A stretch of 64,000 nt of DNA from Arachis hypogaea. Its lineage: Eukaryota > Streptophyta > Magnoliopsida > Fabales > Fabaceae. Each line of letters opens with the position of its first letter. Positions within the stretch are counted from its first letter, which is position 1. The translations under genes were made by a program, and so were the position numbers. Shown here one piece after another: positions 20,770 to 35,100 of this stretch. Under the pieces are notes generated by a model that was not told the DNA's origin, made no database searches, and worked only from the letters and a program-made list of their open reading frames with translations. The stretch spans positions 59,187,546-59,251,545 of the forward strand of contig NC_092054.1 in the NCBI RefSeq assembly GCF_003086295.3, written 5' to 3'.

Positions 20770-23700
20770 TGTAACACCCTACCATACAGAGACTTATGCT
20801 TAAGTCATAATTCAGAGATGGCAAGGTATTACGACCTCTAAAACAAAAATTTAGTACGTATAGTAGTATGAATGATTGATTATAACTAGGAGCCTTGTAG
20901 AAAAAAGGGATAAACAAAAACCGCAACTCGAAAGCGCAACACTCCGATCACTAACACAACGAGCAAAGGATAAGCTAACGCAAGATCATATATATAAAGA
21001 GTATCAAAAACAGGAATATCAAGACTCAAAATCCGGCTGCGAAGGTAACCGGTTCGAGCATAGCAATATATACATATAATAAAATAAGGAAAACCCCAAG
21101 AAAAACCCAAAGGGACATAAATACCGAAAACCTAATCTCCAAAATCCCCTCTAGAAGGAGTCATCACAGTTTGTATTATTTAATGGAGATAAAAGTATCT
21201 AAACAAGATATATAAATCAAGATAGAGTCCCGAGAACAAGAATCTTCGCTAATCCCGAAGTCCCCAGCATGCCTCAACGAGAAGCCTCGCGTCCTGCATC
21301 TGAAAACCACAAAATCCGCATGGGTGAGAACCAGAGGTCCCCAGTACGGTAACAGCTTCCACATATATAATACATAATAATAGAGGAAAGCCGAAGGCAA
21401 TCCTAGAACTTCCTCCAGGAAATATCAAAGCTTATAAACAAGCTAAACCGTAAGCGGCAACTAACTAAAGATCCTTCAGTCTAACTAATACTTCCCTTTC
21501 TACTTCCTTCAGACCTCCCAACAACCAGCAGGAGTATAATATAGCAAACACAGTTATATCAGACAAGAGATTTACAAATAGGAACAAATAAGGCATTTAG
21601 GCAATTAGCAAGTAATATGCAGTCAAATAGGCAATCTCAAACAATTCATGTAGTATGCTTATGATGCATGCCTGTCCCTAGTGGCTGATGATATCATCTG
21701 TCGGTTATAGAGCCAACCCGACAAGTCCTGGTAGCTAGCCATTGGACTGTCCCTCTGTCGTGCATCCCCAACTCGAGTTATACTCATCATAAACTTGATC
21801 ATAATCATGATCCATATCCATCACCCTCACTGGTGAATATTTATCCATCACTATCACTGGTGAATATTTATGGGGGCGAGCTCATCCGGGCCTTTCACAG
21901 TGCTCGGCCACACTTACGACATAGGGTCAAAAGAGCTTCGAGTCTCAACCTGGAGCACATGGTGGCTAGCCATTGCTACTACCCAGGGAAACCCTCATCT
22001 CCAATGGTGGAAGTGCAAACCTTCACAATTCAATCAACATCATATATGCATTTATACTTGGCCATAAACATGGCTCCGCTGTAACACGGCAATAATCTAG
22101 CCATCCGGCTCATGGTTAAATCCATAACCAGCCAATTCATTAACAATTACGGCCCTTCGGCCCATGGCACAACAAGCACTTCCACCGCCATTATCCGCAT
22201 CTCACATAATCATCTTTGATCCTCAATGATCATTCATTTTTCCCTTGCTTCACTCGCAAGTTACCACATTCACTAGCCCTTTTTCTCATGCTAGGCATAT
22301 CATAATGATTTAAGACATAAGTGGTGAGATCGGAGGCTTAGAAGTATGAAATTTGGCTTTTAAAACTCAAAAATCAACTTTGGGATGAAAACAGGTCCAC
22401 GCGTACGCGCACTCCACGCGCACGCGTGGATGGCGCTTTCTCGAAGAACGGCGCGTACGCACCAAGTGCGCCTACGCGCGAGGGGTCATTCTGCTAAAAA
22501 TTTTCTAAGTTAAAAGCTGCAGAATTTACAGATTCAAACCCCAATCTTCCGACGGACATAACTTCCTCATTTTAAATCGTTTTTCACTCGTTCTTCGAAC
22601 GGCATGGACATCCCGGATCCAATTTCATTTCTAAACAGATTTGGCACAAATCAAAGATCCGTAGTCCAAGTTATGTTCTGTCAAAGTATGCCCAAAAACC
22701 ATGTTTTTATACAAAACCACAAGGTGCCATTTTCAAAACAAGCCACTTTCAACTCTTTTCAAAATCAATCAAACATGCCAATTTCAATCCTTCTCTTTGA
22801 AATCATTCAAAATGTACCAAAATCAACAACAAGCCATCCTCAACTCACACATTGACACTTTACCAAGGTTTCCAAAACCACATCCAACCATTTTAACACT
22901 TCTCAATCAAATGGCTAAAGGACAAACACAATATCATGTCATACATCCTTCCTCATCCCAATTTCCAATAATACCATTTCCAATTAACCATCATTATACA
23001 TAATCAACATCATAATCACCATCAACATGGTACCACCCATCAATTCAACCTCAATCATCCATCAAGCATATATCACAACATGCATTTCTCATATTTCACA
23101 CAATCAAGGCATCAATATTCATAATCACATATATGAACACATCATATATTTCAACCATTCAACAACACCAACAATTCAATGCCTATCTTAGGGCCTCTAG
23201 CCTAAGTATTTCCTACCACATTACATATTAGATACGGGAAACTAAAACCATACCTTAGCCGATTCCCCAAGCTCAACCGGAGCACTTCCAAACCACTTGT
23301 CCACAAGCTCTCAAGGTATCAACACCTCCAAGAACAGATTTTATCACACAAAACCCTCTTCCAAGCTTTCCAAAATCACCAATCAAGCTCCAATATTCAC
23401 ATATACACAACCTAAGCCACAATCATCATACCCATACACAACATCTCAATACCCAAACATCATAGAACAACAAATTATACTAGGGTTGAGAATCTTACCA
23501 CACCCAAGGTCCAAGGAGACAAGATTAACCTTCTCCTTCAAGGGAGTTGGGTCCTATAACATCAAAGAACCCAAAATCTCAACATTTTTGCTCATGAAAC
23601 TCGAAATCAAGGGCTGGAATTTCGAACAGTAAAACGTGGCTTACCTCAAGATTGATTGTATGGGTTTTGTAGAGCTCTCCGCGGTGAACGCGTGGCCGCA

Positions 23701-24069
23701 AACGGAGCGGCAATCGGAGCTCTAGATCAAAAGTTATGGTGGTTTGAAGATCAAGTGAGAGAAGGAAGTTGAGAGAGTGTTCTTCCCCCTTCCATCTCAA
23801 TTTTCAGCGTGTTTTGGTGTTGTGTGAGGAGAGAGAGTGCTGAAAACTAGGGTTTTGGTTTAGTTATGTTGGGCCAAGGGCCCACTTTGGGTCCGGTTGG
23901 TCCGGTTTGGCCCGTTCGGTCCAATCTTGGTCCGATTTCTATAAAATTGGTACCGAAATTCTCGTCTCAATTTCCTCTATCACATTTAGCCATAAAAATA
24001 ATATTTTTGGCTTTCTAGAATAAATTCTCATTTATGGGTTAATTATCCATTAATTAACCGGGTCTTACA
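20770..24069 (-). repeat. chromovirus LTR 1 (3' LTR of the left unit)
   Basis: 3,300 bp with TG...CA ends. Private substitutions seen by eye include T at about 21848, T at about 22080 and A at about 23012. It contains a 27-bp direct duplication near 21817-21870 and a CpG-rich ACGCGT cluster at 22396-22484. Confidence 0.95.
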
Positions 24070-24081
24070 TTCTACCCACCT
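24070..24081 (-). promoter_or_regulatory. polypurine tract, left unit
   Basis: The minus strand reads AGGTGGGTAGAA immediately before the 3' LTR TGTAAGACCC. This is the expected plus-strand primer. Confidence 0.75.
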
Positions 24082-24111
24082 AATTGGGAATTTTGCCCAC
24101 AAAATTCAAAT

Positions 24112-27100
24112 TCAATTACCTGAGAATAAGTGCGGGTAATCCGTTCGTATCTCCGACTCAAGTTCCCAAGTGTGTTCTTCAACACCGCCTCGACTCCAAG
24201 CCACTTTGACTAATGAAACCTCTTTTCCACGCAATCGTTTGATACTAGTATCGTCAATTCTAACTGGAGCCACTGGAAGCGTCAAATCTTCTCTTAACTG
24301 AACTGATTCAGTTTCTAACACATGGCTAGCATCAGGAGTGTACTTCCGAAGCTGTGACACGTGAAACACATCGTGCAGGTTCGAAAGATGAGGTGGTAGA
24401 GCCACCCGATACGCCACCGGCCCAATCCTCTCCAGGATCTGAAATGGACCAATGTATCGAGGATTCAACTTCTTTGCTTTAATCGCTCTACCTACTCCTG
24501 TGGTCGGAGTAACCTTCAGGAAAACATGATCTCCTTCCTCAAATTCCAAGGGCTTCCGCCTCTGATCGGCGTAACTCTTTTGGCGACTCTGCGCCGTAAG
24601 CATCCTGTCTCGGATTTTCTTGACTTGTTCAGTGGTTTCAGCTATCATTTCTGGCCCCAACAAGCCTTTCTCTCCAGCTTCATACCAACATAGTGGAGAT
24701 TGACATTTCCTCCCATACAATGCCTCATACGGAGCCATTCCGATGCTCGCATGGTAACTATTATTGTATGCAAACTCCACTAACGGCATATACCGATCCC
24801 AACTCGTCGGTTGGTCCAAAACACAAGCTCTCAACATATCCTCTAGTGTTTGGATCGTCCTCTCAGATTGACCATCTGTTTGAGGATGGTAAGCTGTACT
24901 CAAGCTTAATCGGGTTCCAAAAACTTTCTGAAATGCACCCCAGAACCTCGAAGTGAAACGAGGATCTCTATCAGAGATTATAGTAGCAGGTACACCATGG
25001 AGTCTCACAATCTCCTTTATGTATAACCGAGCTAGCTCCTCAAGGGTGTAAGTCATCCGAATGGGCAAAAAGTGAGCTGACTTCGTCAGTCGGTCCACAA
25101 TCACCCAGATAGCATCAAAACCAGTCCTAGTCCTTGGCAATCCCGACACAAAGTCCATTGCAATACTTTCCCACTTCTATTGCGGAATCTCTAAAGGTTG
25201 CAACATCCCGGAAGGTCTTTGATGTTCAATCTTTACCTTTTGACAAGTTAAGCACTTTGAAACATATTCCGCCACATCATTCTTCATACCCGGCCACCAA
25301 AACATCACCTTTAAATCATGGTACATCTTAGTACTTCCCGGGTGAATGGAGAATCCGCTTTTATGTGCCTCCTTTAAGATATCTTGCCTCAAAGTGCCAA
25401 CATCCGGCACCATGATCCTACCCTTGAATCTCCATAACCCATCTTTCTCTTCCGACACTCTCCACTGTTTTCCTTGCTCGATAGCCGGTAACACCTTCCA
25501 TAACGCTTCATCATTTTCATGAGCCTTTAGGAGTTCGGACTTAAAGTCGCTCGAGATTTCTAATCGGCTCAAACACAAGGTTCTAGATACTTCTCGAGCA
25601 CCAATTTTTAGACTCTCGAATCCCTTGAGCAACTTCTCCTCTTGAAGCATCATCCAAGACGCATATAACGACTTTCGACTTAACGCATCCGCCACTATAT
25701 TCGCCTTTCCAGGATGGTAATTTAACTCAAAGTCGTAGTCCTTCAACAATTCCATCCACCTTCTCTGCCTCATATTAAGCTCTTTCTGATCAAAGAGATA
25801 CTTCAAGCTCTTATGATCAGAGAAAACTTGGAACTTAACCCCATAGAGATAATGCCTCCACACCTTCAAGGCAAACACAACCGCAGCGAGTTCCAAATCG
25901 TGCGTAGGGTAACTAACTTCATGAGGTCTCAACTGTCGTGAGGCATACGCCACCACATTATGGTGCTGCATCAGCACGCACCCTAGGCCCTTTAACGATG
26001 CATCACAGTACACCTCAAAAGGCTCGTTCGGCTCAGGTAACACTAACACAGGTGCAGTGGTCAACTTTTTCTTCAATGTATGAAAGCTCTCCTCGCACTC
26101 AGGAGTCCAAACAAACGGAGTGTCTTTGCGAGTTAACTTTGTCAACGGCAAAGCTAATTGCGAAAAGCCTTTGATGAACCTTCGGTAATAGCCAGCTAAA
26201 CCCAGAAAACTCCTTATCTCAGTTACTGTGGTTGGTTGCTTCCAATCCATCACAGCTTCTACCTTGGTTGGATCTACGGCTATTCCCTTCTTACTCACCA
26301 CGTGACCCAAAAACTTCACCTTATCCTTCCAAAACTCACACTTAGACAGTTTCGCATAGAGTTTCTTCTCTTTTAGAATCTGCAACACGGTCCTCAGGTG
26401 TTCCGCATGCTCTTCTTCAGTCTTGGAGTAAATCAGTATGTCGTCAATGAAGACAACAACGAATTTATCCAAAAACGGACGGAATACTCTATTCATGTAA
26501 TCCATGAATACTGCAGGAGCGTTCGTCAACCCAAAGGACATTACAGTGTACTCGTAATGACCATAACGAGTCCTGAAAGCGGTCTTAGGGATATCCTCAC
26601 CCCTCACCCTTATCTGGTGATAACCGGATCGCAAATCAATCTTAGAGAAAACCCCAGCTCCTTGTAACTGATCCATGAGATCATCAATCCTCGGCAATGG
26701 GTACTTATTCTTTATGGTGACCTTGTTCAGCTGCCTGTAATCCACACAGAGTCGCATACTTCCATCTTTCTTCTTTACCAGTAACACTGGAGCTCCCCAC
26801 GGGGAAACACTTGGTCGGATAAAGTTCTTACCCAACAATTCCTCTAACTGAGACTTTAGCTCGGCCATCTCTAACGGTGACATCCTATAAGGAGCACTTG
26901 AGATTGGTCCCGCCCCAGGCACCAATTCAATAGCAAACTCGACCTCTCGGTTAGGTGGAAATTCCTCAATATCATCGGGAAACACTTCCGGAAACTCACA
27001 CACTACCGGAATCTGATCCAACCTTTGATCATCACCCGAAACACCCGCGGTTAACAACAGGATACCCTGACATTCGGTTCCAGAACAGTTCACCATCATT

Positions 27101-28593
27101 GAATTCAAGTAATAATTATTCACCACAACCGGCCCTTCTGTATCCTCCGGCATAAAGTACACCGACTTGGTAGAACAATCAAGCAGGACATGGTTTTCGG
27201 ATAACCAGTCCAATCCCAAGATAAGATCAAGACCGATCATCGGTAAGCAGATTAGATTATGGACAAAATCACGCTGCTTGAACCTAAACGAAACTTTCGG
27301 GCATCCTAGTCTAGTTACCATAGCTTCATGGGTAGCATTATACACTTTTAAGTCATAACCTAAGGTTACGATCTTCAACCCTAACTCATGGGCTTTCTCA
27401 AATGCAACGAATGAATGTGATGCTCCCGAATCAAATAAAGCATTTAAAGTTTGACCAGCCATTTCACAGTTACCTCGAATGAGTGTCTCGGATCCCTCTG
27501 CACCCACAGCTGAGGTGGTGAACACCCGACCCGTCTGTTGTGCTTTCCCAGCACCTTGCTTTTGCTTCTCTGGACAACTTGCGGCTTTATGCCCCGCCTT
27601 TCCGCAATTGTAGCACAAACCCCATCCGGCCTTGCATGGTACTCCCGGATGGTGACTCCCACACCTAGTACAAGCTTGTTCATTCTGAGGTTGCTTCCCA
27701 AACTTCTTCCCTTGGAAATTGTTGTTGTTGTTGGGCCTCCTGAAAGAGCTCCCCCTCTTGAAAGACGGACCTCTAGGTGCAAAGCCCTTCCCTCGGTTCT
27801 GTGGAAATGAACCTTTGTGACTCCCTTTCTCAGCGGTTGCCCTTTTCACACACTCCTCAGCAACCCTACACTTGTTCACTAATTCGGAGAAAGTCCTAAT
27901 CTCCATTGGTCCTACTGAACTGAAGATATCACTCCGGAGTCCTCCTTCATACTTAACACACTTCCATTCCTCATATTCCACCGGAGTCCCTTGGCACATA
28001 CGAGAGAACCTGAACAGCTCCTCAAACTTGTCAGTATACTCTGATATGGACATAGTACCCTGCTTCAGTTGTAACAATTCAAGTTCCTTAGCCGTCCTAG
28101 CAGAAGTCGGAAAGTACTTCTTATAGAACTCTTCTTGAAAGACATTCCAGGTGATATAGTCATCACCCTGCTGCAGAAGACGTCGGATGCCTTGCCACCA
28201 ATGCGACGCCTCACCGGTGAGCATATAAGTGGCAAACTCGACACGCTGTCCTTCAGGTACCACTTGTGCTTGTAATGCTCGCTCTATAGCCTGAAACCAT
28301 GTATCAGCCTCAGTCGGGCTAGTAGTTCCCTTGAACTTAGGCGGATTAACCTTCAAAAAGTTTGCCAAGGTCATCGGACCCTGAACTCCACCTCCATCAT
28401 TACCATGGTTGTTCATCTGTTGACCAAGAGCCTCAGCAGTGGCTTGCATAGCAGCAGCCATGTTCTCCAACGCAGCCATAAAGTTCACCGGGTCATTAGG
28501 ATTATTCTCCGGTGCACGAGCATTCGTACGACCTCTCGCACTACCTCTACCGCGTCCACGAGGCGCCATCTGGTTCCTATACACACCCAACAA
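24112..28593 (-). pseudogene. gag-pol of the left chromovirus unit, one nonsense codon
   Basis: Almost identical to the 1,493-aa polyprotein at 32129-36610. The difference that matters is TGG to TAG at plus 25177-25179 (C to T at 25178), which turns Trp1139 into a stop. The product then ends after gag, protease, RT, RNase H and the integrase zinc-binding region. The integrase D,D,E core and the chromodomain-like tail (24112-25176) are left downstream of the stop. The frame is otherwise kept throughout. Two missense differences are visible (Gln to His near residue 838, Thr to Ala near 351). Integration by this copy would need readthrough or complementation by the right-hand unit. Confidence 0.95.
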
Positions 28594-28770
28594 TCGATAT
28601 TAAGTTGATCAGTCTCAATATCGGAAGTCTAGTGCTTCAAAGTCCCAAATGCATGCTCATGAACGTTTATGCCAATTATATCAAGCAGATATACTAATAG
28701 CACATAACACACACACAGAGAATGCACAGAAGCATAGTCAGTCCATCCCTCAGGCTCTATAGGAACGAAC

Positions 28771-28783
28771 TGCTCTGATACCA
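28771..28783 (-). promoter_or_regulatory. primer-binding site, left unit (initiator tRNA-Met)
   Basis: The minus strand reads TGGTATCAGAGCA three bases inside the 5' LTR (LTR 2), complementary to the 3' end of plant initiator tRNA-Met. Confidence 0.85.
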
Positions 28784-28786
28784 TAA

Positions 28787-31700
28787 TGTAACACCCTACC
28801 ATACAGAGACTTATGCTTAAGTCATAATTCAGAGATGGCAAGGTATTACGACCTCTAAAACAAAAATTTAGTACGTATAGTAGTATGAATGATTGATTAT
28901 AACTAGGAGCCTTGTAGAAAAAAGGGATAAACAAAAACCGCAACTCGAAAGCGCAACACTCCGATCACTAACACAACGAGCAAAGGATAAGCTAACGCAA
29001 GATCATATATATAAAGAGTATCAAAAACAGGAATATCAAGACTCAAAATCCGGCTGCGAAGGTAACCGGTTCGAGCATAGCAATATATACATATAATAAA
29101 ATAAGGAAAACCCCAAGAAAAACCCAAAGGGACATAAATACCGAAAACCTAATCTCCAAAATCCCCTCTAGAAGGAGTCATCACAGTTTGTATTATTTAA
29201 TGGAGATAAAAGTATCTAAACAAGATATATAAATCAAGATAGAGTCCCGAGAACAAGAATCTTCGCTAATCCCGAAGTCCCCAGCATGCCTCAACGAGAA
29301 GCCTCGCGTCCTGCATCTGAAAACCACAAAATCCGCATGGGTGAGAACCAGAGGTCCCCAGTACGGTAACAGCTTCCACATATATAATACATAATAATAG
29401 AGGAAAGCCGAAGGCAATCCTAGAACTTCCTCCAGGAAATATCAAAGCTTATAAACAAGCTAAACCGTAAGCGGCAACTAACTAAAGATCCTTCAGTCTA
29501 ACTAATACTTCCCTTTCTACTTCCTTCAGACCTCCCAACAACCAGCAGGAGTATAATATAGCAAACACAGTTATATCAGACAAGAGATTTACAAATAGGA
29601 ACAAATAAGGCATTTAGGCAATTAGCAAGTAATATGCAGTCAAATAGGCAATCTCAAACAATTCATGTAGTATGCTTATGATGCATGCCTGTCCCTAGTG
29701 GCTGATGATATCATCTGTCGGTTATAGAGCCAACCCGACAAGTCCTGGTAGCTAGCCATTGGACTGTCCCTCTGTCGTGCATCCCCAACTCGAGTTATAC
29801 TCATCATAAACTTGATCATAATCATGATCCATATCCATCACCCTCACTGGTGAATATTTATCCATCACCATCACTGGTGAATATTTATGGGGGCGAGCTC
29901 ATCCGGGCCTTTCACAGTGCTCGGCCACACTTACGACATAGGGTCAAAAGAGCTTCGAGTCTCAACCTGGAGCACATGGTGGCTAGCCATTGCTACTACC
30001 CAGGGAAACCCTCATCTCCAATGGTGGAAGTGCAAACCTTCACAATTCAATCAACATCATATATGCATTTATACTTGGCCATAAACATGGCTCCGCCGTA
30101 ACACGGCAATAATCTAGCCATCCGGCTCATGGTTAAATCCATAACCAGCCAATTCATTAACAATTACGGCCCTTCGGCCCATGGCACAACAAGCACTTCC
30201 ACCGCCATTATCCGCATCTCACATAATCATCTTTGATCCTCAATGATCATTCATTTTTCCCTTGCTTCACTCGCAAGTTACCACATTCACTAGCCCTTTT
30301 TCTCATGCTAGGCATATCATAATGATTTAAGACATAAGTGGTGAGATCGGAGGCTTAGAAGTATGAAATTTGGCTTTTAAAACTCAAAAATCAACTTTGG
30401 GATGAAAACAGGTCCACGCGTACGCGCACTCCACGCGCACGCGTGGATGGCGCTTTCTTGAAGAACGGCGCGTACGCACCAAGTGCGCCTACGCGCGAGG
30501 GGTCATTCTGCTAAAAATTTTCTAAGTTAAAAGCTGCAGAATTTACAGATTCAAACCCCAATCTTCCGACGGACATAACTTCCTCATTTTAAATCGTTTT
30601 TCACTCGTTCTTCGAACGGCATGGACATCCCGGATCCAATTTCATTTCTAAACAGATTTGGCACAAATCAAAGATCCGTAGTCCAAGTTATGTTCTGTCA
30701 AAGTATGCCCAAAAACCATGTTTTTATACAAAACCACAAGGTGCCATTTTCAAAACAAGCCACTTTCAACTCTTTTCAAAATCAATCAAACATGCCAATT
30801 TCAATCCTTCTCTTTGAAATCATTCAAAATGTACCAAAATCAACAACAAGCCATCCTCAACTCACACATTGACACTTTACCAAGGTTTCCAAAACCACAT
30901 CCAACCATTTTAACACTTCTCAATCAAATGGCTAAAGGACAAACACAATATCATGTCATACATCCTTCCTCATCCCAATTTCCAATAATACCATTTCCAA
31001 TTAACCATCATTATACATAATCAACATCATACTCACCATCAACATGGTACTACCCATCAATTCAACCTCAATCATCCATCAAGCATATATCACAACATGC
31101 ATTTCTCATATTTCACACAATCAAGGCATCAATATTCATAATCACATATATGAACACATCATATATTTCAACCATTCAACAACACCAACAATTCAATGCC
31201 TATCTTAGGGCCTCTAGCCTAAGTATTTCCTACCACATTACATATTAGATACGGGAAACTAAAACCATACCTTAGCCGATTCCCCAAGCTCAACCGGAGC
31301 ACTTCCAAACCACTTGTCCACAAGCTCTCAAGGTATCAACACCTCCAAGAACAGATTTTATCACACAAAACCCTCTTCCAAGCTTTCCAAAATCACCAAT
31401 CAAGCTCCAATATTCACATATACACAACCTAAGCCACAATCATCATACCCATACACAACATCTCAATACCCAAACATCATAGAACAACAAATTATACTAG
31501 GGTTGAGAATCTTACCACACCCAAGGTCCAAGGAGACAAGATTAACCTTCTCCTTCAAGGGAGTTGGGTCCTATAACATCAAAGAACCCAAAATCTCAAC
31601 ATTTTTGCTCATGAAACTCGAAATCAAGGGCTGGAATTTCGAACAGTAAAACGTGGCTTACCTCAAGATTGATTGTATGGGTTTTGTAGAGCTCTCCGCG

Positions 31701-32086
31701 GTGAACGCGTGGCCGCAAACGGAGCGGCAATCGGAGCTCTAGATCAAAAGTTATGGTGGTTTGAAGATCAAGTGAGAGAAGGAAGTTGAGAGAGTGTTCT
31801 TCCCCCTTCCATCTCAATTTTCAGCGTGTTTTGGTGTTGTGTGAGGAGAGAGAGTGCTGAAAACTAGGGTTTTGGTTTAGTTATGTTGGGCCAAGGGCCC
31901 ACTTTGGGTCCGGTTGGTCCGGTTTGGCCCGTTCGGTCCAATCTTGGTCCGATTTCTATAAAATTGGTACCGAAATTCTCGTCTCAATTTCCTCTATCAC
32001 ATTTAGCCATAAAAATAATATTTTTGGCTTTCTAGAATAAATTCTCATTTATGGGTTAATTATCCATTAATTAACCGGGTCTTACA
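28787..32086 (-). repeat. chromovirus LTR 2 (shared middle LTR)
   Basis: Serves as 5' LTR of the left unit and 3' LTR of the right unit. Private changes include T at about 30457 (TTCTTGAAG) and T at about 31050. No target duplication on either side, as expected for a recombinant middle LTR. Confidence 0.95.
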
Positions 32087-32098
32087 TTCTACCCACCT
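32087..32098 (-). promoter_or_regulatory. polypurine tract, right unit
   Basis: Same AGGTGGGTAGAA sequence as in the left unit, next to LTR 2. Confidence 0.75.
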
Positions 32099-32128
32099 AA
32101 TTGGGAATTTTGCCCACAAAATTCAAAT

Positions 32129-35100
32129 TCAATTACCTGAGAATAAGTGCGGGTAATCCGTTCGTATCTCCGACTCAAGTTCCCAAGTGTGTTCTTCAAC
32201 ACCGCCTCGACTCCAAGCCACTTTGACTAATGAAACCTCTTTTCCACGCAATCGTTTGATACTAGTATCGTCAATTCTAACTGGAGCCACTGGAAGCGTC
32301 AAATCTTCTCTTAACTGAACTGATTCAGTTTCTAACACATGGCTAGCATCAGGAGTGTACTTCCGAAGCTGTGACACGTGAAACACATCGTGCAGGTTCG
32401 AAAGATGAGGTGGTAGAGCCACCCGATACGCCACCGGCCCAATCCTCTCCAGGATCTGAAATGGACCAATGTATCGAGGATTCAACTTCTTTGCTTTAAT
32501 CGCTCTACCTACTCCTGTGGTCGGAGTAACCTTCAGGAAAACATGATCTCCTTCCTCAAATTCCAAGGGCTTCCGCCTCTGATCGGCGTAACTCTTTTGG
32601 CGACTCTGCGCCGTAAGCATCCTGTCTCGGATTTTCTTGACTTGTTCAGTGGTTTCAGCTATCATTTCTGGCCCCAACAAGCCTTTCTCTCCAGCTTCAT
32701 ACCAACATAGTGGAGATTGACATTTCCTCCCATACAATGCCTCATACGGAGCCATTCCGATGCTCGCATGGTAACTATTATTGTATGCAAACTCCACTAA
32801 CGGCATATACCGATCCCAACTCGTCGGTTGGTCCAAAACACAAGCTCTCAACATATCCTCTAGTGTTTGGATCGTCCTCTCAGATTGACCATCTGTTTGA
32901 GGATGATAAGCTGTACTCAAGCTTAATCGGGTTCCAAAAACTTTCTGAAATGCACCCCAGAACCTCGAAGTGAAACGAGGATCTCTATCAGAGATTATAG
33001 TAGCAGGTACACCATGGAGTCTCACAATCTCCTTTATGTATAACCGAGCTAGCTCCTCAAGGGTGTAAGTCATCCGAATGGGCAAAAAGTGAGCTGACTT
33101 CGTCAGTCGGTCCACAATCACCCAGATAGCATCAAAACCAGTCCTAGTCCTTGGCAATCCCGACACAAAGTCCATTGCAATACTTTCCCACTTCCATTGC
33201 GGAATCTCTAAAGGTTGCAACATCCCGGAAGGTCTTTGATGTTCAATCTTTACCTTTTGACAAGTTAAGCACTTTGAAACATATTCCGCCACATCATTCT
33301 TCATACCCGGCCACCAAAACATCACCTTTAAATCATGGTACATCTTAGTACTTCCCGGGTGAATGGAGAATCCGCTTTTATGTGCCTCCTTTAAGATATC
33401 TTGCCTCAAAGTGCCAACATCCGGCACCATGATCCTACCCTTGAATCTCCATAACCCATCTTTCTCTTCCGACACTCTCCACTGTTTTCCTTGCTCGATA
33501 GCCGGTAACACCTTCCATAACGCTTCATCATTTTCATGAGCCTTTAGGAGTTCGGACTTAAAGTCGCTCGAGATTTCTAATCGGCTCAAACACAAGGTTC
33601 TAGATACTTCTCGAGCACCAATTTTTAGACTCTCGAATCCCTTGAGCAACTTCTCCTCTTGAAGCATCATCCAAGACGCATATAACGACTTTCGACTTAA
33701 CGCATCCGCCACTATATTCGCCTTTCCAGGATGGTAATTTAACTCAAAGTCGTAGTCCTTCAACAATTCCATCCACCTTCTCTGCCTCATATTAAGCTCT
33801 TTCTGATCAAAGAGATACTTCAAGCTCTTATGATCAGAGAAAACTTGGAACTTAACCCCATAGAGATAATGCCTCCACACCTTCAAGGCAAACACAACCG
33901 CAGCGAGTTCCAAATCGTGCGTAGGGTAACTAACTTCATGAGGTCTCAACTGTCGTGAGGCATACGCCACCACATTATGGTGCTGCATCAGCACGCACCC
34001 TAGGCCCTTTAACGATGCATCACAGTACACCTCAAAAGGCTCGTTCGGCTCAGGTAACACTAACACAGGTGCAGTGGTCAACTTTTTCTTCAATGTCTGA
34101 AAGCTCTCCTCGCACTCAGGAGTCCAAACAAACGGAGTGTCTTTGCGAGTTAACTTTGTCAACGGCAAAGCTAATTGCGAAAAGCCTTTGATGAACCTTC
34201 GGTAATAGCCAGCTAAACCCAGAAAACTCCTTATCTCAGTTACTGTGGTTGGTTGCTTCCAATCCATCACAGCTTCTACCTTGGTTGGATCTACGGCTAT
34301 TCCCTTCTTACTCACCACGTGACCCAAAAACTTCACCTTATCCTTCCAAAACTCACACTTAGACAGTTTCGCATAGAGTTTCTTCTCTTTTAGAATCTGC
34401 AACACGGTCCTCAGGTGTTCCGCATGCTCTTCTTCAGTCTTGGAGTAAATCAGTATGTCGTCAATGAAGACAACAACGAATTTATCCAAAAACGGACGGA
34501 ATACTCTATTCATGTAATCCATGAATACTGCAGGAGCGTTCGTCAACCCAAAGGACATTACAGTGTACTCGTAATGACCATAACGAGTCCTGAAAGCGGT
34601 CTTAGGGATATCCTCACCCCTCACCCTTATCTGGTGATAACCGGATCGCAAATCAATCTTAGAGAAAACCCCAGCTCCTTGTAACTGATCCATGAGATCA
34701 TCAATCCTCGGCAATGGGTACTTATTCTTTATGGTGACCTTGTTCAGCTGCCTGTAATCCACACAGAGTCGCATACTTCCATCTTTCTTCTTTACCAGTA
34801 ACACTGGAGCTCCCCACGGGGAAACACTTGGTCGGATAAAGTTCTTACCCAACAATTCCTCTAACTGAGACTTTAGCTCGGCCATCTCTAACGGTGACAT
34901 CCTATAAGGAGCACTTGAGATTGGTCCCGCCCCAGGCACCAATTCAATAGCAAACTCGACCTCTCGGTTAGGTGGAAATTCCTCAATATCATCGGGAAAC
35001 ACTTCCGGAAACTCACACACTACCGGAATCTGATCCAACCTTTGATCATCACCCGAAACACCCGCGGTTAACAACAGGATACCCTGACATTCGGTTCCAG

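Noticed and set aside
20770..24069. LTR 1 as a solo LTR or separate insertion
   Set aside because: No target duplication between LTR 1 and the left internal region; the PPT adjoins it directly, so it is the 3' LTR of the left unit.
24693..28697. Numerous plus-strand frames of 60-110 codons across the chromovirus internal regions
   Set aside because: They are antisense shadows of gag-pol, repeat identically at +8,017 bp, and have no family-like composition.
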